This document shows positions 40,865-49,530 of a stretch of 64,000 nucleotides of DNA, piece by piece. Under the pieces are notes generated by a model. That model worked only from the letters and a program-made list of their open reading frames with translations, made no database searches and was not told where the DNA came from. A program made the position numbers and the translations under genes. Location: positions 34,583 to 98,582 of the forward strand of contig JBIQJY010000007.1 of NCBI GenBank assembly GCA_044507065.1. The letters are read 5' to 3'. Position 1 is the stretch's first letter. Each line of letters begins with the position of its first letter. The DNA comes from SCN-69-37 sp044507065. GTDB lineage: Bacteria > Acidobacteriota > Vicinamibacteria > Vicinamibacterales > SCN-69-37.

Positions 40865-42073
40865 TCAGCCGACCTGCGCGCAGAACCGTTGAATACGCGC
40901 GCAGGCGTCCTCGAGCAGGGCATTCGACGTCGCGTACGAAATGCGGAAGCACGGGCTGGAGCCGAACGCGGCACCGTGCACGACCGCGACGCCCTCGGCT
41001 TCGAGGAGTTCGCGAGCAAAATCCTCGTCGGTGGCGATCACCGCGCCGCTCGGCGCGCGTCGTCCCATCAGATCCGCACAGGACGGATAGACGTAGAAGG
41101 CCCCGGCCGGCGTCGGGCACGACAGGCCGTTGGCCTGGTTCAGCATCGAGACCACCAGATCGCGCCGGCCTTGGAACAGCGCCCGATTGCGCGGCAGCAG
41201 ATCCTGCGGACCATTGAGCGCTTCGACACTCGCGTATTGCGAGATCGAGCAGGGATTGGTCGTCGACTGACTCATGATGCCGGCCATGCCCTTGATGATG
41301 GCCTCGGGACCGGCGGCATAGCCGATGCGCCAGCCCGTCATCGCGTACGCCTTCGACACGCCGTTCATCGTCAACGTGCGGTCGAACAGCCGCGGCTCGA
41401 CCTGCGCGATCGTCCGGAACGCAAAGTCGTCGTAGACGAGGTGTTCGTAGATGTCGTCGGTCAGGATGAGCACGTGTGGCGCGTCGAGCAGCACGCCGGC
41501 AATGGCTTTCAGTTCGGCGTCGGTGTAGGCGGCGCCCGTGGGATTCGACGGTGAATTGAGCAGCAGCCACTTCGTGCGCGGCGTGATGGCCCGCGCGAGG
41601 TCCTCGGGCTGGAGCTTGAATTCGCGATCGGGTGTCGTGTCGACGAAGATCGGCGTCGCCCCGGCAAGCAGCGCCATGTCGGGATAACTCACCCAGTACG
41701 GCGCCGGGATGACGACCTCGTCCCCCGGGCTGAGTGTGGCCATGAAGGCGTTGAAGATAACCGCCTTGCCGCCGGGCGATACGTTCACCTGTGCGCGCGT
41801 GTACCGCAGCCCGTTCTCCCGCTCGAACTTGGCGACGATGGCGTCCTTGAGTTCGGGGATTCCGTCGACGTCGGTGTACTTCGTCTTCCCGTCCCGGATC
41901 GCGCGGATGGCCGCTTCTTTCACATGATCGGGCGTGTCGAAATCCGGCTCACCGGCCCCGAGCGAGATGACATCCCGCCCCGCCGCCTTCAGCGCCCGCG
42001 CCTTGGCGGTGACGGCAAGGGTCGGTGAGGGCTTGATGCGGCGAAGTGCGTCGGAGACCGGGATCGGTGCCAT
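40865..42073 (-). CDS. Class I aspartate-type aminotransferase
   Basis: 402 aa. SLGAGEPDFDTPDH, YTDVDGIPELKDAI, the PLP pocket NSPSNPTGA (about 173-181), ILTDDIYEHLVY and the Schiff-base NGVSKAYAMTGWRIGYAA with Lys241. This is the AspC/AspAT-Ib subgroup, which moves amino groups between aspartate and 2-oxoglutarate; related members use aromatic amino acids or prephenate. The ATG at 42073 lies 7 nt after TATGCT and is preferred over the ATG four codons earlier. The gene stands alone, convergent with the E1 gene. Confidence 0.92.
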   Translation of the reverse strand: MAPIPVSDALRRIKPSPTLAVTAKARALKAAGRDVISLGAGEPDFDTPDHVKEAAIRAIRDGKTKYTDVDGIPELKDAIVAKFERENGLRYTRAQVNVSPGGKAVIFNAFMATLSPGDEVVIPAPYWVSYPDMALLAGATPIFVDTTPDREFKLQPEDLARAITPRTKWLLLNSPSNPTGAAYTDAELKAIAGVLLDAPHVLILTDDIYEHLVYDDFAFRTIAQVEPRLFDRTLTMNGVSKAYAMTGWRIGYAAGPEAIIKGMAGIMSQSTTNPCSISQYASVEALNGPQDLLPRNRALFQGRRDLVVSMLNQANGLSCPTPAGAFYVYPSCADLMGRRAPSGAVIATDEDFARELLEAEGVAVVHGAAFGSSPCFRISYATSNALLEDACARIQRFCAQVG

Positions 42074-42080
42074 GGCGGCG

Positions 42081-42086
42081 AGCATA
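42081..42086 (-). promoter_or_regulatory. -10-like TATGCT, leaderless-type start of the aminotransferase
   Basis: On the minus strand TATGCT ends 7 nt before the ATG at 42073. Confidence 0.5.
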
Positions 42087-42114
42087 TCGCACCGACCCGC
42101 ACCTGCCGCACCCG

Positions 42115-42846
42115 TCAATACCCGACCGTGAACCTCTGCCGGATGTGCGCCGGCTTCTCGAGTTCATCGACCAGTGCGATGGCGTAGTCCTCCATCGACA
42201 CGCGGCTCTGCCCCTGTGCGTCGAGGACGACCGTGTCGCCGCCGAGACGAAACTTGCCCGTGCGCTCACCGGGTGCGAAGTTGACGGCCGGCGAGAAAAA
42301 CGTCCAATCGAGATCGGTTACCGGCCGGATGGCCTCGAGGAAGCGCGCGCCGCCGGCCGGCTCCGGGCTGTCCTTGAACTTCGCGAGGGCCGGGGTATCG
42401 AGCAGTCGGACGCCGTCGGCATTGAGCAGCGTGGCCGCGCCTCCGACGACGAGGTAGCGCTTGACGCCCGAGGCGCGAACGGCGCCAATCAGCGCCTCGG
42501 GATCCGTGTTGCGGAACGGGACCGCGCTGATGATCGCGTCGTGTCCGGCAAGCAGCTTCGCCAGCGCATCGGGCTCGTTGACGTCGCCCTTGACCGCCGT
42601 GACGCGCGGCCCGGCGGGGATCGACTCTGGCGTCCGGCCAATGCCCGTCACCGTGTGTCCGCGTGAGACGAGTTCCGCGAGGATACGCGACCCCACGTTG
42701 CCGCTGGCGCCGATGAGGGCCACCCGCATCGGCTTCGCGGCGCCGGCGGGCGCCTGGGCGTTGGCCGTGGACACGACGCTTCCCGTCATCACGAAGACGG
42801 CGGCCAGGGTGAGGGCAAGAGCGGTGGATTGTCGGGCGAATCTCAT
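42115..42846 (-). CDS. Exported NAD(P)-binding Rossmann protein (atypical SDR)
   Basis: 243 aa. A Sec-type signal peptide (MRFARQS, hydrophobic ALALTLAAVFVMTG, then STANAQ|A, cut near 30) precedes a complete atypical SDR domain: RVALIGASGNVGSRILAEL, GHDAIISAVPF, YLVVGGAATLL. Similar domains (NAD(P)H-binding, YwnB-like) are normally cytosolic. GGAGGAG with 7-nt spacing makes the start certain, so the signal peptide is real. Whether it acts in the periplasm with a bound cofactor or is Tat/Sec-exported by mistake is open; no twin-Arg is present. Single-gene unit. Confidence 0.78.
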   Translation of the reverse strand: MRFARQSTALALTLAAVFVMTGSVVSTANAQAPAGAAKPMRVALIGASGNVGSRILAELVSRGHTVTGIGRTPESIPAGPRVTAVKGDVNEPDALAKLLAGHDAIISAVPFRNTDPEALIGAVRASGVKRYLVVGGAATLLNADGVRLLDTPALAKFKDSPEPAGGARFLEAIRPVTDLDWTFFSPAVNFAPGERTGKFRLGGDTVVLDAQGQSRVSMEDYAIALVDELEKPAHIRQRFTVGY

Positions 42847-42952
42847 GGTCGGTCTCCTCCAGCGGCGCAGCGCGCGCTTACTCTACAGGCTTCCGGCCAT
42901 GGATGTCAGATCCGGCGACGCGCAGTGTGAAGCTGCCCCACCGACCGTTTGA

Positions 42953-43423
42953 TCATCTGATCTCGGTTACTCGCACCTCGGCCTTGATCGTCTCGCCGCT
43001 GGTCTTGTCGGTGGCGACCACGAGTTCCGTGGACTGGCCATCGCGAACGATGAGGACCGTGCGCAGCGTGTTCGAACGCATCACCGGCGCCCCGATATTC
43101 GCCGCCGAACCNNNNNNNNNNNNNNNNNNNNNNNNNNNNNNNNNNNNNNNNNNNNNNNNNNNNNNNNNNNNNNNNNNNNNNNNNNNNNNNNNNNNNNNNN
43201 NNNNNNNNNNNTAGCGCGACAGCGCCAGGTCGATGCGAAGCGGGACGGCCACTTCCGCGCCCCGATCGCGCGGTGCCGGAGGAGCCGGCGGTGCCGGTGG
43301 CGCGGCGGGTGCTGGTGGTGGCGGCGGAGCCTCCTGCGCCACGGCCGCAGCGGCCACGCCCGCACTCAGTCCCGACACGAGCACACACGCGATTACGTAG
43401 CCGATACTCCTGCGCATAGTCAC
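42953..43423 (-). CDS. Secreted Pro-rich protein, interrupted by a gap
   Basis: About 156 codons including 34 of N. Signal peptide MTMRRSIGYVIACVLVSGLSAGVAAAAVAQ, then a PPPPPAPAAPPAPPAPP stretch, then unknown sequence, and a C-terminal beta-like end (RTVLIVRDGQSTELVVATDK). No known domain recognised. Start: GTG at 43423 overlaps the upstream stop (GTGA) and has GAGGGA at good distance, so it is preferred over the ATG two codons later. Third gene of the sigma/anti-sigma operon; perhaps the envelope-side sensor or effector of that unit. Confidence 0.5.
   Translation of the reverse strand: MTMRRSIGYVIACVLVSGLSAGVAAAAVAQEAPPPPPAPAAPPAPPAPPAPRDRGAEVAVPLRIDLALSRXXXXXXXXXXXXXXXXXXXXXXXXXXXXXXXXXXGSAANIGAPVMRSNTLRTVLIVRDGQSTELVVATDKTSGETIKAEVRVTEIR
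43112..43211. other. 100-N scaffold gap inside a gene
   Basis: No shared sequence on the flanks, so real sequence of unknown length is missing from the Pro-rich protein. The frame across it is an artefact of the 100-N filler. Confidence 0.95.
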
Positions 43424-44049
43424 CTCGGTATTCCCTCGGACGCGTCGCCGATGCGGCGAACGCCAATTGGCGCGATATCGATCGCCGCCGGTTCATGAAG
43501 CGCCATCACCCGCACCTCGTCGTCGTGGTCGATGGAAAGTACCCGGGCAAGTTCACGGGCGATGCGGTCGTCGCCAACCGCTGCGGCACGTTCGAGTTCG
43601 GCCACGAGCGGCGCAACGCCCAGCCGATCGTCGGGCGCGATGATGACGTCGCGAAAGGGATCGAAGGCCGGTGGCGACACGGATGGCGCCGCTGGTGCAT
43701 CGATCGTCGCCGCGGGTGCGGGTGCGACAACTGCACGTGAAGCCTCCACCGCGCGTGCCGCCTCGACCGTGGGTGCAGGCGCGACCGCGGGTGCCGCCAC
43801 CACGGTGTGTGCCGCTTCCGGCTCCCGCACGTTGTCGCCCCCTCGTGGGACCAGCGCAATGACGAGCCCGACCATACCCGCCGCCGCGAGGCCCGCAACC
43901 CACGGCCACGACGGTCGACCGCCGATGGCGTCGCCCGCCACCCGCTGCCGCACGCGCGCCTCGAACGAGGAGGATGGCGCAATGGCCATCTCGGCCCTCA
44001 GGTCGTCGAACAGGTCCGCGTCCGTTGGTTCGGTGTGACGGGGGATCAT
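43420..44049 (-). CDS. Membrane-anchored anti-sigma-like protein
   Basis: 209 aa: a cytosolic N-terminal region of about 45 residues (TDADLFDDLRAEMAIAPSSSFEARVRQRV), one membrane helix (about 49-65, WVAGLAAAGMVGLVIALV), a long Ala/Pro/Val-rich linker, and a C-terminal soluble part (ELERAAAVGDDRIARELARVLSIDHDDEVRVMAL). No zinc-binding ZAS motif (HxxxCxxC) is present. It is called an anti-sigma factor from its position, coupled by a 4-nt overlap to the ECF sigma gene, and from its topology. Confidence 0.55.
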   Translation of the reverse strand: MIPRHTEPTDADLFDDLRAEMAIAPSSSFEARVRQRVAGDAIGGRPSWPWVAGLAAAGMVGLVIALVPRGGDNVREPEAAHTVVAAPAVAPAPTVEAARAVEASRAVVAPAPAATIDAPAAPSVSPPAFDPFRDVIIAPDDRLGVAPLVAELERAAAVGDDRIARELARVLSIDHDDEVRVMALHEPAAIDIAPIGVRRIGDASEGIPR

Positions 44050-44588
44050 CGCAACCTCGCTTCCAACCGTCGCCTCGCCTCGAAGAGGCGCGACTTGACG
44101 GTGCCTTCCGCCACGCCGAGCAGGCGGGCCACCTCGCGCACGCCGTGGCCGTCGATGGCCGAAAGGACTATCGCCAGGCGAAACTTCTCGGGCAGCGCAT
44201 CGATCGCGGTCCAGAGCCGCGCGTGCCGTTCACGGGCCGCCGCGTCCTGCTCGGCATCGCCGCAGGGCGGCGACAGGCGGGCGACGGCCTGCTCGCGGCC
44301 GTCGCGGCGGCGCTGTCCGCGTTTCCAGTCGAGCGCCAGGCGCCATGTCATCCGCACCAGCCACGCGCGGAACCTGTCCCTGTCGCGCAGCGAGGCGAAA
44401 CGCCGATAGGCCCGCACGAACGCCTCCTGGGCCACGTCCTCGGCGTCGGCCCGGTTGCGCAGGACGCCATAGGCCACCCGGACCGCGAGGGCCGACGACT
44501 CGGCCAGACGCGTCTCGAACTCGGCGGCGAGCGTCTCCCCGCCGCTCACCACCTTCCCCGCTGCCGCACACTCAACCAGCGCATTCAT
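44046..44588 (-). CDS. ECF-type RNA polymerase sigma factor
   Basis: 180 aa. Region 2 is clear: VRVAYGVLRNRADAEDVAQEAFVRAYRRF, then DRFRAWLVRMTWRLALDW; region 4 reads ALPEKFRLAIVLSAIDGHGVREVARLLGVAEGTVKSRLFEARRRLEARL with the helix-turn-helix. Typical of sigma70 family group 4. It directs polymerase to a small stress or envelope regulon, normally held by the anti-sigma factor encoded next. The ATG at 44588 is chosen; a GTG four codons upstream is possible. Confidence 0.9.
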   Translation of the reverse strand: MNALVECAAAGKVVSGGETLAAEFETRLAESSALAVRVAYGVLRNRADAEDVAQEAFVRAYRRFASLRDRDRFRAWLVRMTWRLALDWKRGQRRRDGREQAVARLSPPCGDAEQDAAARERHARLWTAIDALPEKFRLAIVLSAIDGHGVREVARLLGVAEGTVKSRLFEARRRLEARLR

Positions 44589-44797
44589 TCGGGCTCGCAC
44601 ACAAGACGCCGCCGGCGGCCGGTCGGTTCGTTCGAGGGTCGGCAGGCCCTGCCGGACGGCGCGCGCTTTGGCGCATCGGAGGCCGCCAGCCGTGGTCTAA
44701 TCGTCGCACCCCGACCTTGTCGACGATGCCACCCCGGGCTTGCGTCCGGCGCCCGGTAGACCACGTCGCGCTCCGGGACATCAACCCAGGGAGTCCC

Positions 44798-47557
44798 ATG
44801 TTCGTGATCCCGGCAATCCTGCTCGTCGAACCGGACCAGGCCACCCGCCGTGCCATGGCGGCGACGCTCGAAGCCGCCGGGCTGAACGTGGCCCGCACCG
44901 CCGACGGGGCGGAGGCCGTCCGCCGGTTCCGCGCGCTCCAGCCGCGCGTCGTGCTGCTCAACGACACACTGCCCGACCAGACGACGCCGGAGGTGCTTGC
45001 CGCCCTGGAATCGGATACGGCACGCAACCGCGCCTGCGTGGCGATTCTGTCGCCCGGCCCGGTGACGCCGCACCAGCTCACGTCGGCCCTCGAGGCGGGC
45101 GCCGACGACTGCATCGAGCGCCCGTCCACACCCGACGCGCTGCTCGCGCGCGTCCGCACCTACCTGCGGCGGCACGAGAGGCTCGACGCCGCGCAACTCG
45201 ACAGCGAGTGGCGATTCCGCGAGCTCGCCGAAAACATCGACGAGGTGTTCTTCAATCACGACGTGACGCGCGATCGCCTGCTCTACATCAACGCCGCCTA
45301 CGAACGCATCTGGGCCCGGCCGCTCGCGACCGTCTACGAGAACCCGCGAACCTATCTCGACGCCGTGCACCCCGACGACCGGGCGGTGACGGAGGAAATC
45401 GACAGGCGGCAACGGGCCGGCGAGGAAACCACGTCGGTCTATCGCATCGTGCGGCCCGACGGCGAGGTGCGGTGCATCAGCGAACATGCCCGTCCGATTG
45501 TCGGCCTCGACGGCCGCGTGGAACGCATTGTCGGCACGGCGCGCGACATCACCAGCCACATGCATCACGAACGCCGCCAGGCGTGGGAGGCCCGCGTCCT
45601 CGAAGCCATCTCCACGCGGCAGCCCCTGCAGGCCATTCTCGAGCAGATCGCGCGCGGCGCCGAGGAATTCACGCCCCGCGCACTTGCCTCGATCCTCCTG
45701 CTCGACGAAGACGGACGATGCCTCAGGGACGGCGCGGCGCCGAGCCTGCCCGAGCCGTACCGGCGCGCCATCGACGGCGCGCTCGTGGGTCCGGCCGCCG
45801 GTTCGTGCGGCACGGCGGCCTACCGGCGCGAACTGGTCGTCGTCACCGACATCGAACACGATCCGCTGTGGGCCGAGTGGCGCGACGTGGCACTCGAACA
45901 CGGGCTCCGGGCGTGCTGGTCGATGCCGGTCCGAGACGCCGACGGGCGCGTGCGCGCCACCTTCGCGCACTACTACCGCGAACCTCGCGCGCCGCGCGCC
46001 GAGGACCTTCGGCTGATTGCCGCGATGGCGCACCTGGCGAACATCGCCATCGAGCACGACCGCAAGGACCGTGCGCTGCGCATGCAGGCCGCGCTGCTCG
46101 ACAAGGCGCAGGATGCCATCATCGTCGGCGACCTCGAGCACCGCGTCACCTACTGGAACAAGAGCGCCGAGCGGCTGTACGGCTGGTCGTCAGCCGAGGC
46201 CGACCGGAAGCCCCTCCGCGCGCTGGTCGGCATGGACGAGTCGGCGTTTGCCAACGCGGTCGCCGCGACGCTCGACCAGGGCGAGTGGACGGGCGTTCTC
46301 GACACGCGCACGAGGGACGACCTGGCGATCGAGGTCCAGAGCCGCTGGACGCTCATCCGCGACGATCGGGGCGCACCATCCTCGATCCTCATCATCGACA
46401 CGGACATCACCGAACGGCGCCGGATCGAGGCACAGTTCCTGCGGGCACAGCGGCTCGAGAGCCTCGGACGGCTGGCCGGCGGCATCGCGCACGATCTCAA
46501 CAACGTGCTGGCGCCCATCCACCTTGGTGCGACGCTGCTCCAGAGCCGCGTGAGTGCGGATCCGGAGGCGAGCGACATCCTCGCCACGGTGCAGCGGAGC
46601 GCGGCCACCGGTACCCAGCTCGTGCAGCAGATCCTGTCGTTCTCCCGCGGACGGGAAGGCAACCGCACCGAGCTGGCCGTGGCGCCACTGGTCGACGAAG
46701 TGTCCGCCATCGTCGCGCCATCGTTTCCGCCCGGCATCGAGCTCGCGTGCGACGTCCCGCCGGACCTCGAACCAACCCTGGGCGATGTCACGCAGATCTC
46801 GCAGGTCCTCCTGAACCTCAGCGTGAACGCGCGCGACGCCATGCCCAATGGCGGTCAGCTGACGATCCGTGCGCGCAATGTCGACGTCGCGGAGGGCCGC
46901 ACGATACTGGGCAGGCCGATCCAGCCAGGGCGATACCTGGTGATCGAGGTGCGCGACACCGGGGCGGGCATGTCGCGCCGGGTCCTCGACCGGATCTTCG
47001 AGCCGTTCTTCACGACCAAGTCCGACACCCACGGCACCGGGCTCGGGCTCCCGACAGTCCTCGGAATCGTGCAGGGCCACGGCGGGTTCGTCGACGTCGA
47101 CAGCTCGGTCGGGCGAGGCTCCACGTTCCGCGTGCACCTGCCGACGGCCGCGATGGCGGGAACCACGGGCGATCGGGCGCTGCAGCGGCAACCGGGCACC
47201 GGGGAGCTCATCCTGATCGTCGACAGCGAGCGAACAGCAATCGCCGGGACACAGCGGGAGCTCGAAGCTTCGGGGTACCGAACGTTGACGGCGACCAACG
47301 GTGCGCAGGGGTTCACGCTCTTTGCCACGATGCAGAACGACATCTCGCTGGTTGTCGCCAATCCGCGCGTGCCGGTGATGGAGGGCATGAGCTTCATGGC
47401 GGCGGTGCGGCGCGTCGCCCCGGCCATGGCCATCGTGGCCACCGACGACGGCGATGCGTCGTGTCGCGACAACGCTACATGTCTGCTGGAAAAACCACAC
47501 ACGCCGGAAGCACTGCTCGCGGCCGTCCGGCAGGCGCTCGCGGCGCGCCACGCCTAG
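44798..47557 (+). CDS. Hybrid sensor histidine kinase with two degenerate receiver domains
   Basis: 919 aa. In order: receiver-like domain (1-125), PAS (about 135-255, ending GTARDITSHM), GAF (about 265-425), PAS (430-550, IIVGDLEHRVTYWNKSAERLYGW), HisKA with His565 in GGIAHDLNNVL, HATPase (NLSVNARDAM, DTGAGM, TGLGL), and a second receiver (about 805-915). Both receivers have Asn at the phospho-acceptor position: Asn55 in LLNDTLP and Asn855 in VVANPRVP. The first also has Arg in place of the conserved Lys (CIERPS). No membrane segment, so a cytosolic sensor. GGGAG supports the ATG. Divergent from the ECF sigma operon. Confidence 0.9.
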   Translation: MFVIPAILLVEPDQATRRAMAATLEAAGLNVARTADGAEAVRRFRALQPRVVLLNDTLPDQTTPEVLAALESDTARNRACVAILSPGPVTPHQLTSALEAGADDCIERPSTPDALLARVRTYLRRHERLDAAQLDSEWRFRELAENIDEVFFNHDVTRDRLLYINAAYERIWARPLATVYENPRTYLDAVHPDDRAVTEEIDRRQRAGEETTSVYRIVRPDGEVRCISEHARPIVGLDGRVERIVGTARDITSHMHHERRQAWEARVLEAISTRQPLQAILEQIARGAEEFTPRALASILLLDEDGRCLRDGAAPSLPEPYRRAIDGALVGPAAGSCGTAAYRRELVVVTDIEHDPLWAEWRDVALEHGLRACWSMPVRDADGRVRATFAHYYREPRAPRAEDLRLIAAMAHLANIAIEHDRKDRALRMQAALLDKAQDAIIVGDLEHRVTYWNKSAERLYGWSSAEADRKPLRALVGMDESAFANAVAATLDQGEWTGVLDTRTRDDLAIEVQSRWTLIRDDRGAPSSILIIDTDITERRRIEAQFLRAQRLESLGRLAGGIAHDLNNVLAPIHLGATLLQSRVSADPEASDILATVQRSAATGTQLVQQILSFSRGREGNRTELAVAPLVDEVSAIVAPSFPPGIELACDVPPDLEPTLGDVTQISQVLLNLSVNARDAMPNGGQLTIRARNVDVAEGRTILGRPIQPGRYLVIEVRDTGAGMSRRVLDRIFEPFFTTKSDTHGTGLGLPTVLGIVQGHGGFVDVDSSVGRGSTFRVHLPTAAMAGTTGDRALQRQPGTGELILIVDSERTAIAGTQRELEASGYRTLTATNGAQGFTLFATMQNDISLVVANPRVPVMEGMSFMAAVRRVAPAMAIVATDDGDASCRDNATCLLEKPHTPEALLAAVRQALAARHA

Positions 47558-47614
47558 CGGCGGGAATCTTCGGCCGTCCGGCCGAAAATCAGCAGGTACG
47601 GGCAGTCGCGCCCT

Positions 47615-47620
47615 TATACT
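47615..47620 (+). promoter_or_regulatory. -10-like TATACT, leaderless-type start of typA
   Basis: TATACT ends 6 nt before the ATG at 47627. No -35 or Shine-Dalgarno is evident. Confidence 0.55.
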
Positions 47621-47626
47621 GATGAG

Positions 47627-49465
47627 ATGTCTCGTTCGCCTTCGGCCTCGCCAGACGTGGCCAACCCGCTCCGCCGCAACGTCGCCATCATCGCCCACGT
47701 CGATCACGGCAAGACCACGCTCGTCGACGCCCTGCTGCACCAGAGCGGCATCTTCCGGTCCAACGAGCGGGTGGCCGAACGGGTCATGGACTCGAACGAG
47801 CTGGAACGGGAACGCGGCATCACCATCCTCGCGAAGAACACGGCGGTCCACTACCAGGACCACCTCATCAACATTGTCGACACGCCGGGCCACGCCGATT
47901 TCGGGGGCGAGGTCGAGCGGACGCTCTCGATGGTCGATGGCGTCATGCTGCTCGTGGACGCGTCGGAAGGACCGCTGCCGCAGACGCGCTTCGTCCTGCG
48001 CAAGGCGCTCGAGCGGCGGCTCGTGCCGATCGTCGTCATCAACAAGATCGACCGGGCCGACGCGCGCGTCCAGGAAGTGCTCAACGAGGTCTACGACCTG
48101 TTCATCGACCTCGACGCCACCGAGGACCAGCTCGAGTTTCCCGTGCTCTACGCCGTGGCCCGCGCGGGCACGGCAACGACCGACATGGCGGTGCCGGGCG
48201 TGGACCTGCGCCCGCTGTTCGACGCGGTCATCGCGCGGATCCCGCCGCCGCATGGGTCGCACGACGCGCCACTCCAGGTGCTCGTGGCCAACCTCGACGC
48301 AAGCGACTATCTCGGTCGCCTGGCAATCGGACGCGTGTTCAACGGCCGCGTGAAGGTGACCGACCCGATTGCCGTCTGCAAGCTCGACGGCACGATCCAG
48401 AAGACGGTTGTCACCAAGCTGTTCATGTTCGATGGTCTCAAGCGCGTGGACGTCACCGAGGCGGGTGCGGGCGACATCATCTGCCTCGCGGGCATCGAGA
48501 ACATCATGATCGGCGAGACCATTGCCGACGCGGAGAACCCGCAGCCGTTCCCGACGATCGCGGTCGACGAGCCGACCGTTTCGATGATTTTCGGTGTGAA
48601 CACGTCGCCGTTCGCGGGCCGGGACGGCAAGTACGTCACGTCCCGCCAGCTGAAGGATCGGCTCGACAAGGAACTGCTCGGCAACGTGTCGATCCGCGTC
48701 GAACCGACCGACTCGCCCGAGCAGATGAAGGTCGTCGGCCGCGGCGAACTGCAGCTGTCGATCCTGATCGAGATGATGCGGCGCGAGGGGTACGAACTGC
48801 AGGTCTCGCGACCGGAGATCGTGACGAGGGAGATCGACGGCGTACTCAGCGAACCGGTCGAGGACCTGACGATTGACGTCGCCGAGGACTTCCAGGGCAT
48901 GGTCATCGCCGAGACGGGCATCCGCAAGGGCGTGATGACGAAGATGGTCAACAACGGCGGCGGCCGCGTGCGGCTCGAGTTCCGCATCCCGGCACGCGGA
49001 CTCATCGGGTTCCGGTCGAAGCTGCTGACCGAGACGCGCGGCACGGGCATCATGAACCACCTGTTTGCCGGCTGGGAGCCGTGGCACGGCCCGATCGCGT
49101 CGCGACCGGCCGGTGCCCTGGTCTCGGACCGCGCCGGCCAGGTCACCGCCTACGCCATCGCGAACCTGCAGGACCGCGGCGAGATGTTCGTCGAGCCGGC
49201 CATGGCGGTCTACGAGGGCATGATCGTCGGCGAGAACTCGCGGCCGAGCGACATGGACGTGAACATCTGCCGCGAGAAGAAGCAGACGAACATGCGGGCC
49301 TCGAGCGCCGACGAGGCGCTGCGGCTGATTCCGCCGCGCATCATGAGCCTCGAGGAAGCCATCGAGTTCATCAACGACGATGAGCTGGTGGAAGCGACGC
49401 CGAAGCACCTGCGGCTGCGCAAGCGCGTGCTCGCGGCGAACATGCGGCCGCGACGGCCGGAGTAG
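47627..49465 (+). CDS. typA: Ribosome-associated GTPase TypA/BipA
   Basis: 612 aa, family length. G1 IIAHVDHGKTTL, G2 ERERGITILAKNTAV, G3 VDTPGHADFGGEVER, G4 VINKIDRADAR and G5 region are complete, followed by domain II, a domain III start SPFAGRDGKYVTSRQLKDRL, domain V and the BipA-specific C-terminal domain (GMIVGENSRPSDMDVNICREKKQTNMRAS). It binds the ribosome in the GTP state and helps assembly or translation at low temperature or stress. Single gene with a TATACT box 6 nt upstream of the ATG. Confidence 0.97.
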   Translation: MSRSPSASPDVANPLRRNVAIIAHVDHGKTTLVDALLHQSGIFRSNERVAERVMDSNELERERGITILAKNTAVHYQDHLINIVDTPGHADFGGEVERTLSMVDGVMLLVDASEGPLPQTRFVLRKALERRLVPIVVINKIDRADARVQEVLNEVYDLFIDLDATEDQLEFPVLYAVARAGTATTDMAVPGVDLRPLFDAVIARIPPPHGSHDAPLQVLVANLDASDYLGRLAIGRVFNGRVKVTDPIAVCKLDGTIQKTVVTKLFMFDGLKRVDVTEAGAGDIICLAGIENIMIGETIADAENPQPFPTIAVDEPTVSMIFGVNTSPFAGRDGKYVTSRQLKDRLDKELLGNVSIRVEPTDSPEQMKVVGRGELQLSILIEMMRREGYELQVSRPEIVTREIDGVLSEPVEDLTIDVAEDFQGMVIAETGIRKGVMTKMVNNGGGRVRLEFRIPARGLIGFRSKLLTETRGTGIMNHLFAGWEPWHGPIASRPAGALVSDRAGQVTAYAIANLQDRGEMFVEPAMAVYEGMIVGENSRPSDMDVNICREKKQTNMRASSADEALRLIPPRIMSLEEAIEFINDDELVEATPKHLRLRKRVLAANMRPRRPE

Positions 49466-49510
49466 GTCCGGCGGGTTCTAAGGCGGCGAACAAATCACGA
49501 AGCGCCACCT

Positions 49511-49526
49511 AGTGAATTCTTTCACA
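49511..49526. promoter_or_regulatory. CRP/FNR-like binding site ahead of the atp operon
   Basis: AGTGA-ATTCTT-TCACA matches the TGTGA-N6-TCACA box of CRP-family regulators at nine of ten arm positions. It overlaps the expected -35 region of the promoter at 49531-49539, so it would be expected to repress or to be bound by a repressing member. Confidence 0.5.
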
Positions 49527-49530
49527 AGTG

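Noticed and set aside
43108..43215. Protein sequence across the gap in the Pro-rich gene.
   Set aside because: The 34 unknown residues come from filler N; the two halves may not be in the same frame.
46190..49408. Open frame of over 1000 codons on the minus strand across the kinase and typA.
   Set aside because: It lies antisense to two well-supported genes. In high-GC DNA such frames are codon-bias shadows; the translation is Arg/Asp/Val-rich without motifs.
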